DNA of 64,000 nt, from the NCBI GenBank assembly GCA_009693115.1, contig SHXW01000010.1, positions 1 to 64,000 of the forward strand, written 5' to 3'. The notes under the pieces were generated by a model that saw only the letters and a list, made by a program, of their open reading frames with translations, ran no database searches and had not been told where the DNA came from. Of the stretch, positions 53,149-62,914 are shown piece after piece (position 1 is the stretch's first letter; each line of letters begins with the position of its first letter). Made by a program: the position numbers and the translations under genes. This stretch comes from Dehalococcoidia bacterium. Its GTDB lineage: Bacteria; Chloroflexota; Dehalococcoidia; Lucifugimonadales; Lucifugimonadaceae.

Positions 53149-53670
53149 TCATTTCCGCATGTGTATCAACAGCCCGGCAGGGTCGGCCCATTCCTTCGGG
53201 ACGCGGACGGCAAGGACCTTGCCGTCAACCGTGAGGTCGCCTTCACTTGAATAGAGAGAGGCATCGAGAAAGGTCTTGCGGCTGGAGACGAGTGTGACCC
53301 TGGCCCGGACGGTGACCGGGCCTTTGAGCGGAGTCGGCTTGCGGTAATTCACCTGCAATGACCCTGTGGCGTACCAGATCACCTCACCCTCGCCCACCTC
53401 CCTGCCCTCCCGGCGGTAGGCGTCGGCAATCGCGGTGCAGACGCTGTGGCAGTCTATTAACGCCGCCAGGATGCCGCCATTCACAATGTCCAACGGCATG
53501 GCTGAATGGTGCGGCTGCGGCTCGAAGCGGCAGACGGCTTCTTCGCCGTCCCAGTAGCTGTGGATGCGGAGGCCCTTGTCGTTCTCTGCCCCGCAGCCGA
53601 AGCAGTGGTTGCCGCGGAGCCTGTCCTGAAAGTAGAGCCGGTCACCTGTAGCCGTCATTCGATCCCCCAT
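53149..53670 (-). CDS. PaaI-like hotdog thioesterase
   Basis: The protein has the hotdog fold of acyl-CoA thioesterases. Landmarks are NHCFGCGAENDKGLRIHSY at the N-terminus, PLDIVNGGILAALIDCHSVCTA with the GG-to-D helix that forms the active site, YATGSLQVNYRKPTPL and DLTVDGKVLAVRVP. Length 173 is normal. The CFGCG motif is shared with a group of 'PaaI family' relatives often of unknown substrate. It sits between the tRNA run and uvrA, on the same strand. Met1 or Met5 could start it. Confidence 0.85.
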   Translation of the reverse strand: MGDRMTATGDRLYFQDRLRGNHCFGCGAENDKGLRIHSYWDGEEAVCRFEPQPHHSAMPLDIVNGGILAALIDCHSVCTAIADAYRREGREVGEGEVIWYATGSLQVNYRKPTPLKGPVTVRARVTLVSSRKTFLDASLYSSEGDLTVDGKVLAVRVPKEWADPAGLLIHMRK

Positions 53671-53841
53671 ATAGCGCAGCGTGCCTTCAACCTCCCTCAG
53701 GCCGACCGGGGGTCAGCGGGTACCCGCGGAGCGGGTGCGGGCCGCAGCGGAGGGATCTGACGCTGCCTCCCGCAGTCCCTCATCCTGATCATAGCTTGCC
53801 GGGATCGGGTTCCGTGGCGTGGACAGGAGTGCCCAGCCTCC

Positions 53842-56800
53842 TCAGCGTTTGGAGCGGCGCCGCCAGCGGGAGCGGCGGTCCTTTGGTGACTTGCCGTTAG
53901 TGGGGGCGCCGGGAGCGCGGGCCCCTGCGAGGTCATCAGGACGTTCGGGCAGCGCCCACCCGCCCCCTTCTTCCTTGCCCCGCGTGGCCGGTTTGCGGGG
54001 TTTTATCTCGCCGGTCTGGCCGTCGGCGTGCGGGTCAGGGCGGATGCCCGGCACTTCCTTGAGATACATGCCGGTGGCCGAACCCTCTACGGACGCTATG
54101 AATTCCGGCGTGCCTTCTGCGACAAGGTTGCCGCCGCGCTCGCCCGCACCGGGGCCGAGGTCCACTATCCAGTCAGCATTCTTGATGAGGTCCAGGTGGT
54201 GCTCGATCAGCACGACGGTGTTGCCTGCGTCCACGAGCTTGTGCAGCACCTGCATGAGCTTTGCGCAGTCCTCGAACGACAGTCCGGTCGTGGGTTCGTC
54301 AAGTATGTAGAGCGTGCGCCCGGTTGACCGGCGCGATAGTTCCGAGGCCAGCTTGATGCGTTGCGCCTCGCCTCCTGAGAGCGTGGTGGCCGGCTGACCG
54401 AGGCGGATATAGCCCAGGCCCACGTCCTGCAGCGTGCTCAGCTTGTTGCGCAGCGACGGGATGTTCTCGAATATCTCCGCCGCTTCCGACACGGTCATGT
54501 CCAGCACTTCGGAGATGGACTTCCCCTTGAACTTGATCTCCATCGCCTCGCGGTTATAACGTGCGCCGCGGCAAACCTCGCACGGCACCGTCACATCCGG
54601 CAGGAACTGCATCTCTATCTGGACGTAGCCTGCCCCTGCGCAGGACTCGCACCTGCCGCCCTTCACGTTGAAGGAGAAGCGTCCCGGCCCGTAGCCGCGC
54701 GCCTTTGACTCGGGCATGGTGGCGAAGAGGTCCCGTATATGGGTGAACGCCGCCGTGTACGTGGCCGGATTCGAGCGCGGCGTCCGCCCGATGGGCGACT
54801 GGTCTATGTTGATGACCTTGTCTATCTGGTGCAGTCCCTCAACGGCGTCATGCTCACCCGGCCGGTCTTTGGCGTGGTAGAAGACCTGCGCCAGCTTCTT
54901 CTGAAGGACCTCGGTCACGAGCGTGCTCTTGCCGGAGCCGGATACGCCCGTGACGCAGACCAGACGTCCCAGCGGGAAGCGGATGTCAACATCGTTCAAG
55001 TTGTTGGCGCGCGCACCCCGGATGACGATTTCACTCCCGTTGCCGGACCGGCGTTCGCTGGGCAGTGGGATCTCTTTGCGGCCTGAGAGGTATGCGCCTG
55101 TGACCGATTCAGCAGACGCAAGGATCGTCTCAATGGGGCCTTCAGCCACTATCCTGCCGCCGTGCTCACCAGCGCCGGGCCCCATGTCAATGATGTGGTC
55201 CGCGGCCCGCATCACGGCCTCGTCATGCTCGACGATCAACACCGTGTTGCCGACGTCCCGGAGCGACTTCAGAGTGTCTATCAGGCGTGAGTTGTCGGCG
55301 GGGTGAAGGCCCACAGAAGGCTCGTCGCAGACGTAGAGCACGCCCATGAGGCCGGAACCGATCTGCGTCGCGAGCCGGATGCGCTGGCCCTCGCCGCCTG
55401 AAAGCGTCGACGCCGCGCGGTCGAGGGTCAGGTAGTCGAGGCCGACGCGGGACAGGAAGCCAAGCCGCGAGTCAATCTCCTTGAATATCTGAGCGGCTAT
55501 GGCCTGCTCCCGGTCGGTGAGGGGCTCACTTGCCGCCTCGCCGCCCGGCCACTTGCCCATGCGGCAGGCGACCACCCACTGGACCGCCCTTTCGACGGAC
55601 TGGCCGGTCACATCCATGATGCTCATGCCCACGACGGTGGCAGCCAGGGCCTCCGGCTTAAGCCGCAACCCTTTGCATGTGGCGCACGGACGCTGGGCCA
55701 TGTACCGCTCAAGGTCCTCGCGGACAGACTCGGACTCTGTCTCCGAGTAGCGTTTTTCCAGGGAGGGGATCACGCCGTCGAACCTGGTGTCCCAGCGGTA
55801 AACCTTGCCCTTCTGCGTGGTGTGCACCACCTCGACGGAGCTGCCCCTGGTGCCATACAGGACGGCTTCCAGGTCGGCAGGGTCCATGTCCTTCACAGGC
55901 TCATCCATGGAGAAGCCACGGGAGCGCGCCAGGCCTTCCAGCGTCGAGGCGTACCAGGGCGACATTGCGCCGGCATCTGACCATGGGGCGATGGCGCCAC
56001 CGGATAGCGAGCGTTCCCGGTCAGGCACCGCAAGGTCCGGGTCCACCTCCAGCCGGAAGCCCAGCCCGGTGCAGGTGGGGCAGGCGCCATAGGGTGTGTT
56101 AAACGAAAAGTTGCGCGGTTCCAGCTCTGCGATCGAGAGGTCGCAATGGATGCAGGCGAACTTCTCCGAGTAGAGGATGTCGTTCGGGTTAAGGGTCTTC
56201 GCCCCTGTCTTCTTCGCCTTTCCCGCCCTTGCCCCCGTGTCTTTCAGAGGGCCAACCTCGTCGTCATTCGCCGCTGCGGCATCTGCGACATTCCTCTTTC
56301 CCGTGACAGGCTTTCTGACACTCTTTCCACCACCAGAGGCGGTGGTCGAAGGCACCGCGGCCATGGCCCTGCTGCTGCGTGACACCGCTCCCGAATCGGC
56401 CTGCGGGACTATCGAGGCGACCACCGTCCCACCCGCCTGTTTCAAAGCCGTTTCTACCGACTCCGTGAGCCGGTTGCGGTCTGTATCGGAGCGGATGACG
56501 ACGCGATCAACGACTATTTCGATGTCGTGCCATTTCTGCTTGTCCAACTTGATCTGCTCGGACAGGTCTTTCACATCGCCGTCCACGCGCACACGCACAA
56601 AGCCGTCGCGCTGGGCATTTTCCAAGATCCCGGCGTGCTCGCCCTTCATGTGAGTCACCACAGGCGCCAGAACCAAGAGCCTGGTGCCGTGCGGCAGCTT
56701 CATGATGGAGTCCACGATCTGCTGGACGGTCTGACGCTGCACCGGGCGGCCGCACTTCGGACAGTGGGGCCTGCCGGCGCGGGAGAAGAGCAGCCGGAGG

Positions 56801-57126
56801 TAGTCGTAGATCTCCGTGACGGTACCGACGGTTGAGCGCGGGTTTCTGGACACGCCCTTCTGGTCAATCGAGATTGCCGGTGAAAGGCCGTCTATGTGGT
56901 CAACGTCCGGCTTTTCCATCAGCCCCAGAAACTGCCGGGCGTAGGCAGAGAGGGACTCTACGTAGCGGCGCTGGCCCTCGGCGTAGATCGTGTCAAAGGC
57001 CAGGCTCGACTTGCCGGAGCCGGACACACCGGTGATAACGACGAGCCTGTCGCGCGGGATGTCCACGCTGACGTTCTTGAGGTTATGTTCGCGTGCGCCG
57101 ACGACGCTGATGAAGGATTCTGGCAT
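53842..57126 (-). CDS. uvrA: Excinuclease ABC subunit A, with an extra loop and C-terminal tail
   Basis: UvrA finds bulky DNA lesions and loads UvrB. Both ATPase heads are complete: Walker [17 protein letters not shown] and [15 protein letters not shown], with signatures [14 protein letters not shown] and [14 protein letters not shown]. The UvrB-binding and zinc module are present ([17 protein letters not shown]...[15 protein letters not shown]...CEVC). The 1094 residues exceed the usual 940-980. One addition is an Ala/Ser/Lys-rich loop at about 237-312, just before the signature zinc finger; the other is a basic tail after [20 protein letters not shown]. Neither looks like a known domain. 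No SOS box was recognised upstream. Confidence 0.95.
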   Translation of the reverse strand: MPESFISVVGAREHNLKNVSVDIPRDRLVVITGVSGSGKSSLAFDTIYAEGQRRYVESLSAYARQFLGLMEKPDVDHIDGLSPAISIDQKGVSRNPRSTVGTVTEIYDYLRLLFSRAGRPHCPKCGRPVQRQTVQQIVDSIMKLPHGTRLLVLAPVVTHMKGEHAGILENAQRDGFVRVRVDGDVKDLSEQIKLDKQKWHDIEIVVDRVVIRSDTDRNRLTESVETALKQAGGTVVASIVPQADSGAVSRSSRAMAAVPSTTASGGGKSVRKPVTGKRNVADAAAANDDEVGPLKDTGARAGKAKKTGAKTLNPNDILYSEKFACIHCDLSIAELEPRNFSFNTPYGACPTCTGLGFRLEVDPDLAVPDRERSLSGGAIAPWSDAGAMSPWYASTLEGLARSRGFSMDEPVKDMDPADLEAVLYGTRGSSVEVVHTTQKGKVYRWDTRFDGVIPSLEKRYSETESESVREDLERYMAQRPCATCKGLRLKPEALAATVVGMSIMDVTGQSVERAVQWVVACRMGKWPGGEAASEPLTDREQAIAAQIFKEIDSRLGFLSRVGLDYLTLDRAASTLSGGEGQRIRLATQIGSGLMGVLYVCDEPSVGLHPADNSRLIDTLKSLRDVGNTVLIVEHDEAVMRAADHIIDMGPGAGEHGGRIVAEGPIETILASAESVTGAYLSGRKEIPLPSERRSGNGSEIVIRGARANNLNDVDIRFPLGRLVCVTGVSGSGKSTLVTEVLQKKLAQVFYHAKDRPGEHDAVEGLHQIDKVINIDQSPIGRTPRSNPATYTAAFTHIRDLFATMPESKARGYGPGRFSFNVKGGRCESCAGAGYVQIEMQFLPDVTVPCEVCRGARYNREAMEIKFKGKSISEVLDMTVSEAAEIFENIPSLRNKLSTLQDVGLGYIRLGQPATTLSGGEAQRIKLASELSRRSTGRTLYILDEPTTGLSFEDCAKLMQVLHKLVDAGNTVVLIEHHLDLIKNADWIVDLGPGAGERGGNLVAEGTPEFIASVEGSATGMYLKEVPGIRPDPHADGQTGEIKPRKPATRGKEEGGGWALPERPDDLAGARAPGAPTNGKSPKDRRSRWRRRSKR

Positions 57127-57486
57127 GGCGGAGGGGAGGTACGTCCAAGAGGGTGGCTGAACAAGGTGCCGCCCCCGTCAGGAGGGGCTGATGCAATGGT
57201 GCGAATGTCCGTCATCCTGAGTCCACCGACGTCCGCCCCGGCGGGTCGCCTGGACGAAGAACCACGTCATCAGCGTCCCTGTCCCGCCGGGATGGGGCGA
57301 GGCACTTACCCGGACCCAATCCTCTGACTACATGATGGCTCTTTGCCACTCTGAGTGCAGGCCCAGATCAGGACGATGACGCCCACCGGCGATCACGCGG
57401 GACTCTTCTCGCGCTGAACGCAGAATGACAAGGGATGTCTGGAACCCGGATTCTAGCAGCGGTGGCTGTTCACAGTGAGAAGCCTG
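57127..57486. other. Gap between uvrA and the transketolase-like gene
   Basis: These 360 bases carry no gene. Near 57398-57433 lies a diverged copy of the dispersed GACTCTTC...CAGAATGACA repeat also seen at 38888-38920. Part of the region must be the uvrA leader, but no promoter is clear. Confidence 0.45.
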
Positions 57487-60063
57487 TCAGCTTCTCCTCC
57501 GCCTCTGCCTGTCCACGAGGCCCAGCGCGGCCGCGTACACCGCCTCGGCGTCGATGTCGAAGTGCCGGTACAGGTCGGCACGCGACCCCGACTGGCCGTA
57601 GTGATCCACTCCCAGGTTGACCGATGGGCAGTCGAGCGCAGCGCCCAGGAACGACATGGCGTGCGGATGGCCGTCCTGCACTGTCACCACAGGCAGGCCA
57701 ACCTCGTTGTCAGCGAGCAGCCCGGTCGGGTCAAACCTGCCCGTGCCCTGCGCGGCTCCCTCATCAGCTTCCGCAGCGCGCACTTTGCGGTAGAGCAGAT
57801 CGGGACTTGTCACGCAGAACAGGTTGACGCCGATGCCCTCTTTTTCGAGCATCGGCACGGCGTTCAGGGCTTCGGGAAGCATCCACCCCACGGCAAACAG
57901 GTTGATCCCAGAGGGCAGGCCGGGCGCCGCAGAGCGGTAACGCCAGCACCCGCCGAGGACCGCCTGACGCAGATCATCAGGGACCGGGTCTGCGGTTTTG
58001 CCGCGACCCGCACCCTGACCCTCTCCCTCCCAGGGAGAGGGCATTTCGTGCTGGCCTGCCCCCTGCCGGGTAGAGGGCATTACAGGCTGGCTCTCTCCCT
58101 GCCGGGGAGAGGGCAATGCCTGCGGAAAGAGGCTCTGGTCAACGGGCTTGGTGCTCAGGCGCAGCAGATACGACTCGCCTTCGCCGCGGCCGATCTTCCG
58201 CACCGCGTCGAGCATGATCCATTCGATCTCCCGCGCAAAGCACGGCTCGTAGTACGTGATCCCCGGCAGGCTGATGCCCAGTTCCGGCGTGATCACGCCC
58301 TGGTGCATGCCTCCCTCCGAGGACAGCGTGACACCAGACGGCGTGGCGACAAGGATGAACCTGGACCCCATGTACAAGCCGCTGTTCAACTGGTCAAGCC
58401 CGCGGGCGACGAACGGGTCATAAACGGTGCCGAAGGGTATGAGGCGGCGGCCCGAATGCTCCTCGGCCAGGCCCATCTGCCCCAGGAGAAGCAGCATGTT
58501 GCCCTCGGTCAGGCCAAGTTCGATGTGCCTCCCGCCTGGGCTGTAAACCCACTTCAGCGTGCGAAGGGCGAAGCCCAGGAAGTCCGGCAGATCGTTGTAC
58601 GACCAGACGCCGGCGCGGTTGATCCACGTCGCCAGGCCCGTGGACGTGGCAACATCCGCCGAGACCGTGACGATGCGTTGCGAAGGCTCAGGCGATGTGC
58701 GGTCGAGTTCGACAAGCATGCGCCCGAAGGCGTCCTGCGAAGAGCAGTGCGCCGGGAAGTTGAGGTTCGTATCTGCGAAGGTAAGCGCGGGTTCCATGGC
58801 TGCCCGCCCCGAAGCGCCGGGGTGCGAGCCGCTGCGCTTGCCGGCGCCTCCGCCGTTGACATCTCCAGGCGGGACAGCAGATTTCAGCCGTTCCGCCGCC
58901 GCATGGATATATTCGGCCTCCGGCGACCCCTGCTTGAACAAGGTCCAGGGGTGCCCGGCGTCCATGCCCATTGCCGACGCCAGTTGCTGGAACTGCTCGT
59001 TTGTCAGGAGCGCGGCGTGGTTCCGCGGGTCGGCTGCGCTCTGCAGGCCCCATCCCTTGACCGTATATGCGAACACGACCGCGGGGCCGGGTGAACTGGC
59101 AGCCTCGCGATAGTGCCGGACAAGCGCTCCCACGTCGTGTCCGCCAAGGTTGGCGATGCGGTTGTGAAGGCCGGCGTCATCCACCTCATCGATGCAGCGC
59201 GCCAGGTCACGCCGCAGGGACCCGGCGCCGTCCAGCAGCTTCTGCCGCACCGTGTCCGTGGGAGCAACGAGGATGCTCTGATACTCCTCGTTGGGCATGT
59301 CATCTATGCGGCGGCGCAGGGCATGGCCGCCGGGGCGCTCCATGAGCTCGGTCAGGGAGTCGCCGTACTTAACGACATGGATGGACCAGCCGTTGACCTC
59401 GAACATCTCCTTGAACCGCTGGACGCGGATGCCAGGGACGACCCGGTCCAGGCTCTGCCGGTTCAGGTCAACGATCCACACGCAGCGCGATAGCCCGTCC
59501 AGCGCAGGCTCGGCCACCGCCTCCCAGACCGAACCCTGGTCAAGCTCGGCATCACCGATGTGCGCGAAGAACCGGCCCGACGTGGGGTTCAGGTTATGCG
59601 TCCCCAGATAGTCCCGCACAAGCGCAGCAAAGGCCGCAGAAGGCCCCGCCATGCCGACCGACCCGGTCGAAAAATCAACGCTTTCGGGATCCTTCGTCCG
59701 GCTCGGATATGCCTGCAGGCCACCGAACGCCCGGAACTTCTCCATGTACGCCTCGGGCAGGTTGCCGAGCAGGTACTGGATGGCGTGGAACACTGGCGAC
59801 GCGTGCGGCTTGACGGCCACGCGGTCGCCGGGCTGGAGCGTCTCGAAGTAGAGCGCGCTCAACAGCGCCGCAGAAGAGGCCGAGGACGCTTGATGGCCTC
59901 CGACCTTGCCCCCGTCCGGGTTGGGCCTGACGTTGTTGGCCCAGTGAACCATCGCAGCCGACAGCCACAGGACGCGGTCACTGACGCTCTGACGCACCGC
60001 CTGAAGGTGGTCGAGCGCCGGCCCGTGCAACGGACGTGAGAAGGGTTCGCGTGTTATAGCCAT
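57487..60063 (-). CDS. Transketolase/pyruvate dehydrogenase E1-like thiamine-diphosphate enzyme with inserted repeats
   Basis: The protein is a full-length ThDP enzyme of the transketolase/AceE type (858 residues). Landmarks are KVGGHQASSASSAALLSALYF, the ThDP motif IGDAELDQGSVWEAV...LNRQSLDRVV, GWGLQSAADPRNHAALL, and the middle-domain FVTVSADVATSTGLATWINR and GNMLLLLGQMGLAEEHSGRRLIPFGTVYDPFVARGLDQLN. Homodimeric PDH-E1 is the best fit, but the reaction is not proven. Between residues about 647 and 682 three tandem 12-residue units are inserted in frame (see repeat feature). GAGGG lies 5 bases before ATG 60063. LipA in the window would serve a PDH complex. Confidence 0.88.
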   Translation of the reverse strand: MAITREPFSRPLHGPALDHLQAVRQSVSDRVLWLSAAMVHWANNVRPNPDGGKVGGHQASSASSAALLSALYFETLQPGDRVAVKPHASPVFHAIQYLLGNLPEAYMEKFRAFGGLQAYPSRTKDPESVDFSTGSVGMAGPSAAFAALVRDYLGTHNLNPTSGRFFAHIGDAELDQGSVWEAVAEPALDGLSRCVWIVDLNRQSLDRVVPGIRVQRFKEMFEVNGWSIHVVKYGDSLTELMERPGGHALRRRIDDMPNEEYQSILVAPTDTVRQKLLDGAGSLRRDLARCIDEVDDAGLHNRIANLGGHDVGALVRHYREAASSPGPAVVFAYTVKGWGLQSAADPRNHAALLTNEQFQQLASAMGMDAGHPWTLFKQGSPEAEYIHAAAERLKSAVPPGDVNGGGAGKRSGSHPGASGRAAMEPALTFADTNLNFPAHCSSQDAFGRMLVELDRTSPEPSQRIVTVSADVATSTGLATWINRAGVWSYNDLPDFLGFALRTLKWVYSPGGRHIELGLTEGNMLLLLGQMGLAEEHSGRRLIPFGTVYDPFVARGLDQLNSGLYMGSRFILVATPSGVTLSSEGGMHQGVITPELGISLPGITYYEPCFAREIEWIMLDAVRKIGRGEGESYLLRLSTKPVDQSLFPQALPSPRQGESQPVMPSTRQGAGQHEMPSPWEGEGQGAGRGKTADPVPDDLRQAVLGGCWRYRSAAPGLPSGINLFAVGWMLPEALNAVPMLEKEGIGVNLFCVTSPDLLYRKVRAAEADEGAAQGTGRFDPTGLLADNEVGLPVVTVQDGHPHAMSFLGAALDCPSVNLGVDHYGQSGSRADLYRHFDIDAEAVYAAALGLVDRQRRRRS
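58015..58122. repeat. Three tandem 36-bp palindromic units inside the transketolase-like gene
   Basis: Units occupy 58015-58050, 58051-58086 and 58087-58122, each exactly 36 bases, all in frame. They read QALPSPRQGESQ, PVMPSTRQGAGQ and HEMPSPWEGEGQ in the protein. The DNA of each carries a CCCTCTCCC/GGGAGAGGG-type inverted repeat (perfect in the first and third). The same palindrome recurs as an intergenic element elsewhere in the window. Confidence 0.9.
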
Positions 60064-60189
60064 CTTCGCCCTCTATCAGACGGTGACATCCGCCTGCATG
60101 GAACAGACCGGCGCACCGCGGGAGCGGTTGCAATGATGGCGGTACGCCGCCCGGCGCACAAGGGCCGGGACGCACGAGTCTCGCACACA

Positions 60190-60228
60190 CAGCCCATCCC
60201 ATCTCCTATTGGGAGATGGGATGGGCTG
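60190..60228. terminator. Perfect 17-bp hairpin downstream of the DUF4349 gene
   Basis: CAGCCCATCCCATCTCC pairs with GGAGATGGGATGGGCTG around TATTG. It lies 17 bases after the stop of the DUF4349 gene and about 130 bases before the transketolase start, both on minus. It lacks a U-tract on either strand, so it may be a terminator, a processing site or another palindromic repeat. Confidence 0.55.
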
Positions 60229-60244
60229 GATCTGGTGTCGCGCT

Positions 60245-61912
60245 CTACCGGCTGGCAGGCGGAGCTGTGTTCGCGTCGGCCGACGGCGTTAACGCCCGGA
60301 GCGCACGCGCTGCACGCGCCCTGCGTTCCCTTCGCAACAGCACCCACCCGATGCCCACCGCGGCAAGCCACAACGGACTCAACACGGCCAGCCAGATGCC
60401 AGCCACCAGAAGCCCCTGACCTGCTGCAGAGAGCGTGCGCACGGCGTCGCGGCCGGTGTCCGATGCGCTCCAGCCGCCTATCACCCACGCCTCTCCCTCA
60501 ATCACGCTCACCTGCACCCTGCCCTGCGCCCCTGCTGTGCCGGCATGGCTCTTTCCCTTGAGGGTGAGCACCGCGGTGTAAGGCGCTGGCCGGTGGTTCG
60601 GGTACACGTGCGCCGTCTTGACAGCCGTCACGCCCGCTGCGAGCACGCCTGTCTCAGACGCAGACCCATCGCCGAATTCCCATGTGTACTCCAGGCTGTC
60701 GAGGGCCTCCGGGCGGGTGAAGGCCGCCTCAAGCTCGACGATCTTTCCCTCTTCTGTCACCAGCGGCGAACTGACGAAGAGCTCGATGACCGGGATGCGC
60801 CCCACCGTGGCAATGAGCGTGTCCGTGCCCTCGATTACCCCTGCGCCGCCTGTGCCTGTGACCTTTACGGTCACGATGTATGGGGAATTGGCATCGTCGT
60901 AATAGTTGTAGCTGACAGGAGCCGAGACCCTGTCGCCGCTCCCGGCCCTCGGTGCGGTGCGCGTCACGGTGACCGGGCCCGAGCCATCTCCGAAGTCCCA
61001 CGTGACCTGCCAGGAGTCAATCTCCGGCACGTCCGGGAAGACTGCCTTGAACTGGACCCGGTCGCCCACACCCACGGCCACGTCCTGCCCGGCGTCTACC
61101 GCGATGGGACGGGACGCGGCGGTGAGCGTGATGTTGATGAGGGAGAAGGCCGCGCTCTGCGACAGGAAGTTCGTCCTGCCCTCGAGGTTCTCGATCTGGC
61201 CGGTCACTTTGCTGATCTCGGCCTGGACCCTGATGGCGTCCTCGATCTTCTCCGCCTTGAGGAAGAGCGCCCGCAGCGCACCCTCCTGGGCGCGCAGGTT
61301 CTTCAGCGCAGACTGGTTGTCAACGAACTCCTCGGTGAAGTCACGGCTTGTAGAGCTTTCAAACGCTGGTTCCACAGACATGCGCCGCAACTCTTCGGCC
61401 ACACTGTCCACCCGCCCCGCCGGGACGCGAACCGAAATGGCGCCGTTGCGGGGCGAGGTCACGGCAGAAGAGACAACCCAGCCGCCTGACGCCCCGGCAA
61501 GCCTGGAGATGGACTCCACCGCAGCCTGAACGCCCGAGACTGTGAGGCGCATGTCAACCGTGCGGATTATTACGCGGTCCTGTGCCGCTCCGGCTATCGC
61601 CTGATCCAGGGCTGACGCTGCTCCGATCTTCCCGTCGCTTGTCACGGCGCCTGGCAATGCGGGAGTGAACAGGTTCTTGCCCAGGGAGCCGCTGATTGGC
61701 GATATGAACTTTTCTGTCCGTGCGACCGCCGTTGCGGCAAGCGCGGGCGCGTTTGTCGGACGGGGAACGGCCCCAGAGCCAGACCTGTGCTCATCCGGCC
61801 TCGTGTTCAGATGGGAACCTTTCTCCGCTCCCGCGCACCCCACGACAACCGCAGCGGTAAGTGACAGCCCCGCAAACAGGGCCAGTGCCATGCATCTCAT
61901 CGCGGCCTCCAA
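60245..61912 (-). CDS. Lipoprotein with DUF4349 and two PKD-like domains
   Basis: The signal peptide ends in the lipobox VVVGC (Cys26). DUF4349 follows at about 90-260: RVIIRTVDMRLTVSGVQAAVESISRLAGASGGWV, then a helix pair with ALKNLRAQEGALRALFLKAEKIEDAIRVQAEISKVTGQIENLEGR. Two PKD-like beta-sandwiches come next (WQVTWDFGDGSGPVTVT and LEYTWEFGDGSASETGV), then a membrane helix near residue 500 (LVAGIWLAVLSPLWLAAVGIGWVLL) and a basic tail. DUF4349 proteins are membrane-anchored and of unknown role; PKD domains usually bind partners or polymers outside the cell. The combination is unusual. Confidence 0.88.
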   Translation of the reverse strand: MEAAMRCMALALFAGLSLTAAVVVGCAGAEKGSHLNTRPDEHRSGSGAVPRPTNAPALAATAVARTEKFISPISGSLGKNLFTPALPGAVTSDGKIGAASALDQAIAGAAQDRVIIRTVDMRLTVSGVQAAVESISRLAGASGGWVVSSAVTSPRNGAISVRVPAGRVDSVAEELRRMSVEPAFESSTSRDFTEEFVDNQSALKNLRAQEGALRALFLKAEKIEDAIRVQAEISKVTGQIENLEGRTNFLSQSAAFSLINITLTAASRPIAVDAGQDVAVGVGDRVQFKAVFPDVPEIDSWQVTWDFGDGSGPVTVTRTAPRAGSGDRVSAPVSYNYYDDANSPYIVTVKVTGTGGAGVIEGTDTLIATVGRIPVIELFVSSPLVTEEGKIVELEAAFTRPEALDSLEYTWEFGDGSASETGVLAAGVTAVKTAHVYPNHRPAPYTAVLTLKGKSHAGTAGAQGRVQVSVIEGEAWVIGGWSASDTGRDAVRTLSAAGQGLLVAGIWLAVLSPLWLAAVGIGWVLLRRERRARAARALRALTPSADANTAPPASR

Positions 61913-62199
61913 TACCTTTTCTGTGTTCTGGCGTGTGTCTGATTTGTGACCCTTATTCCTTCCAGACGGCTTTGACGGGCGATTTGTTCCCGCGACCGGG
62001 CCGCGGTGGGTTAGAGTGCTGCTATTCGCCGGGCCGCGACTTTAAGATCCACTGGTGGCACATATGGGCGCCCGGTATAGCCGGACGCGGGAGAGGGGCA
62101 CAGCACAAACCGGGCTGGCGATGTCTTGGACGGCAACAGGTAATTCAGTTGGACTTCTGAGGCAAGACCCGGCCTCAGAGCGGATAAAGGAATCACACC

Positions 62200-62895
62200 C
62201 TGGCGCAGTTTGAATCAGTGAAGGCGCTCGCGTTCGATGTCTTTGGCACCGTTCTGGATCTGGGCGCGGGCCTCACTCCCCCTCTCGCCCGGTTCCTTCA
62301 AGAGAAGGGGACTCGCAAATCCGCCACGCAACTTTGGGCGCAGTGGCGCCACCGCCAGCGTCTGGAGCAGTACCAGGACACGCTGCTCATGCTCGGACAC
62401 AGCGGATACCTTGAGGCGGCGCGGCGCGCCCTCGTGTACACGCTAAGGATGAACAGGGTGGAGGCTTCGCCAGCCGAGGTGCACCAGCTGATGGAGTCCT
62501 GGAAGGACCTGCTGCCGTACGCGGATGTAACCGAAGGCCTCAACCGCCTGAAGGGCCGCTATAGGATCGTCGCCCTTTCGAACGGGGACGCGTGGTTCCT
62601 GGACCACCTTGTCCACAACAGGATCAGGTTCGACTTCGACACCGTGATTTCGGTTGACAGTGTGGGAGTGTTCAAACCCCACCCTGCCGTGTACCGGCGC
62701 GCCGCTGCCGTCATGGCACTGGAGCCGCACGAGGTGATGATGGTGTCGTCGAACTCGTTCGACGTCATGGGAGCGCGTGCATGCGCCATGCGCGGCGCGT
62801 TCGTGAACCGCGAGGATCTGCCATTCGAGGACACCCGCTACCAGCCTGACATTACCGTGCGGGACTTTTCCGAACTCGCGGACGCGCTGACCTAG
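62200..62895 (+). CDS. Haloacid-dehalogenase-type HAD hydrolase
   Basis: The protein matches the 2-haloacid dehalogenase (type II) group of the HAD family. Motif I is ALAFDVFGTVLDLG (nucleophile Asp), with LSNGDAWFL, Lys in GVFKPHPAVYRRAA and the Asp/Ser motif VSSNSFDVMGARA. The pattern 'VSSNxFDVxGA' is typical of this group. The longest ATG/GTG frame begins at GTG 62218, but no ribosome site precedes it. CTG 62200 has AAGGA 8 bases upstream and gives (M)AQFESVKALAFDVFG, the usual family N-terminus, so I use it. Whether it dehalogenates is unproven. Confidence 0.85.
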   Translation: MAQFESVKALAFDVFGTVLDLGAGLTPPLARFLQEKGTRKSATQLWAQWRHRQRLEQYQDTLLMLGHSGYLEAARRALVYTLRMNRVEASPAEVHQLMESWKDLLPYADVTEGLNRLKGRYRIVALSNGDAWFLDHLVHNRIRFDFDTVISVDSVGVFKPHPAVYRRAAAVMALEPHEVMMVSSNSFDVMGARACAMRGAFVNREDLPFEDTRYQPDITVRDFSELADALT

Positions 62896-62914
62896 AAACG
62901 GTCCCAACTCCGTT

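Noticed and set aside
58015-58122. Tandem 36-bp repeats as a small CRISPR array
   Set aside because: There are no spacers between units, the units are in frame with a conserved protein, and no cas genes are near.
57475-59094. 539-codon open frame on plus, antisense to the transketolase-like gene
   Set aside because: Rich in Arg, His and Gln with no domain; the minus frame has clear ThDP motifs. It is a shadow.
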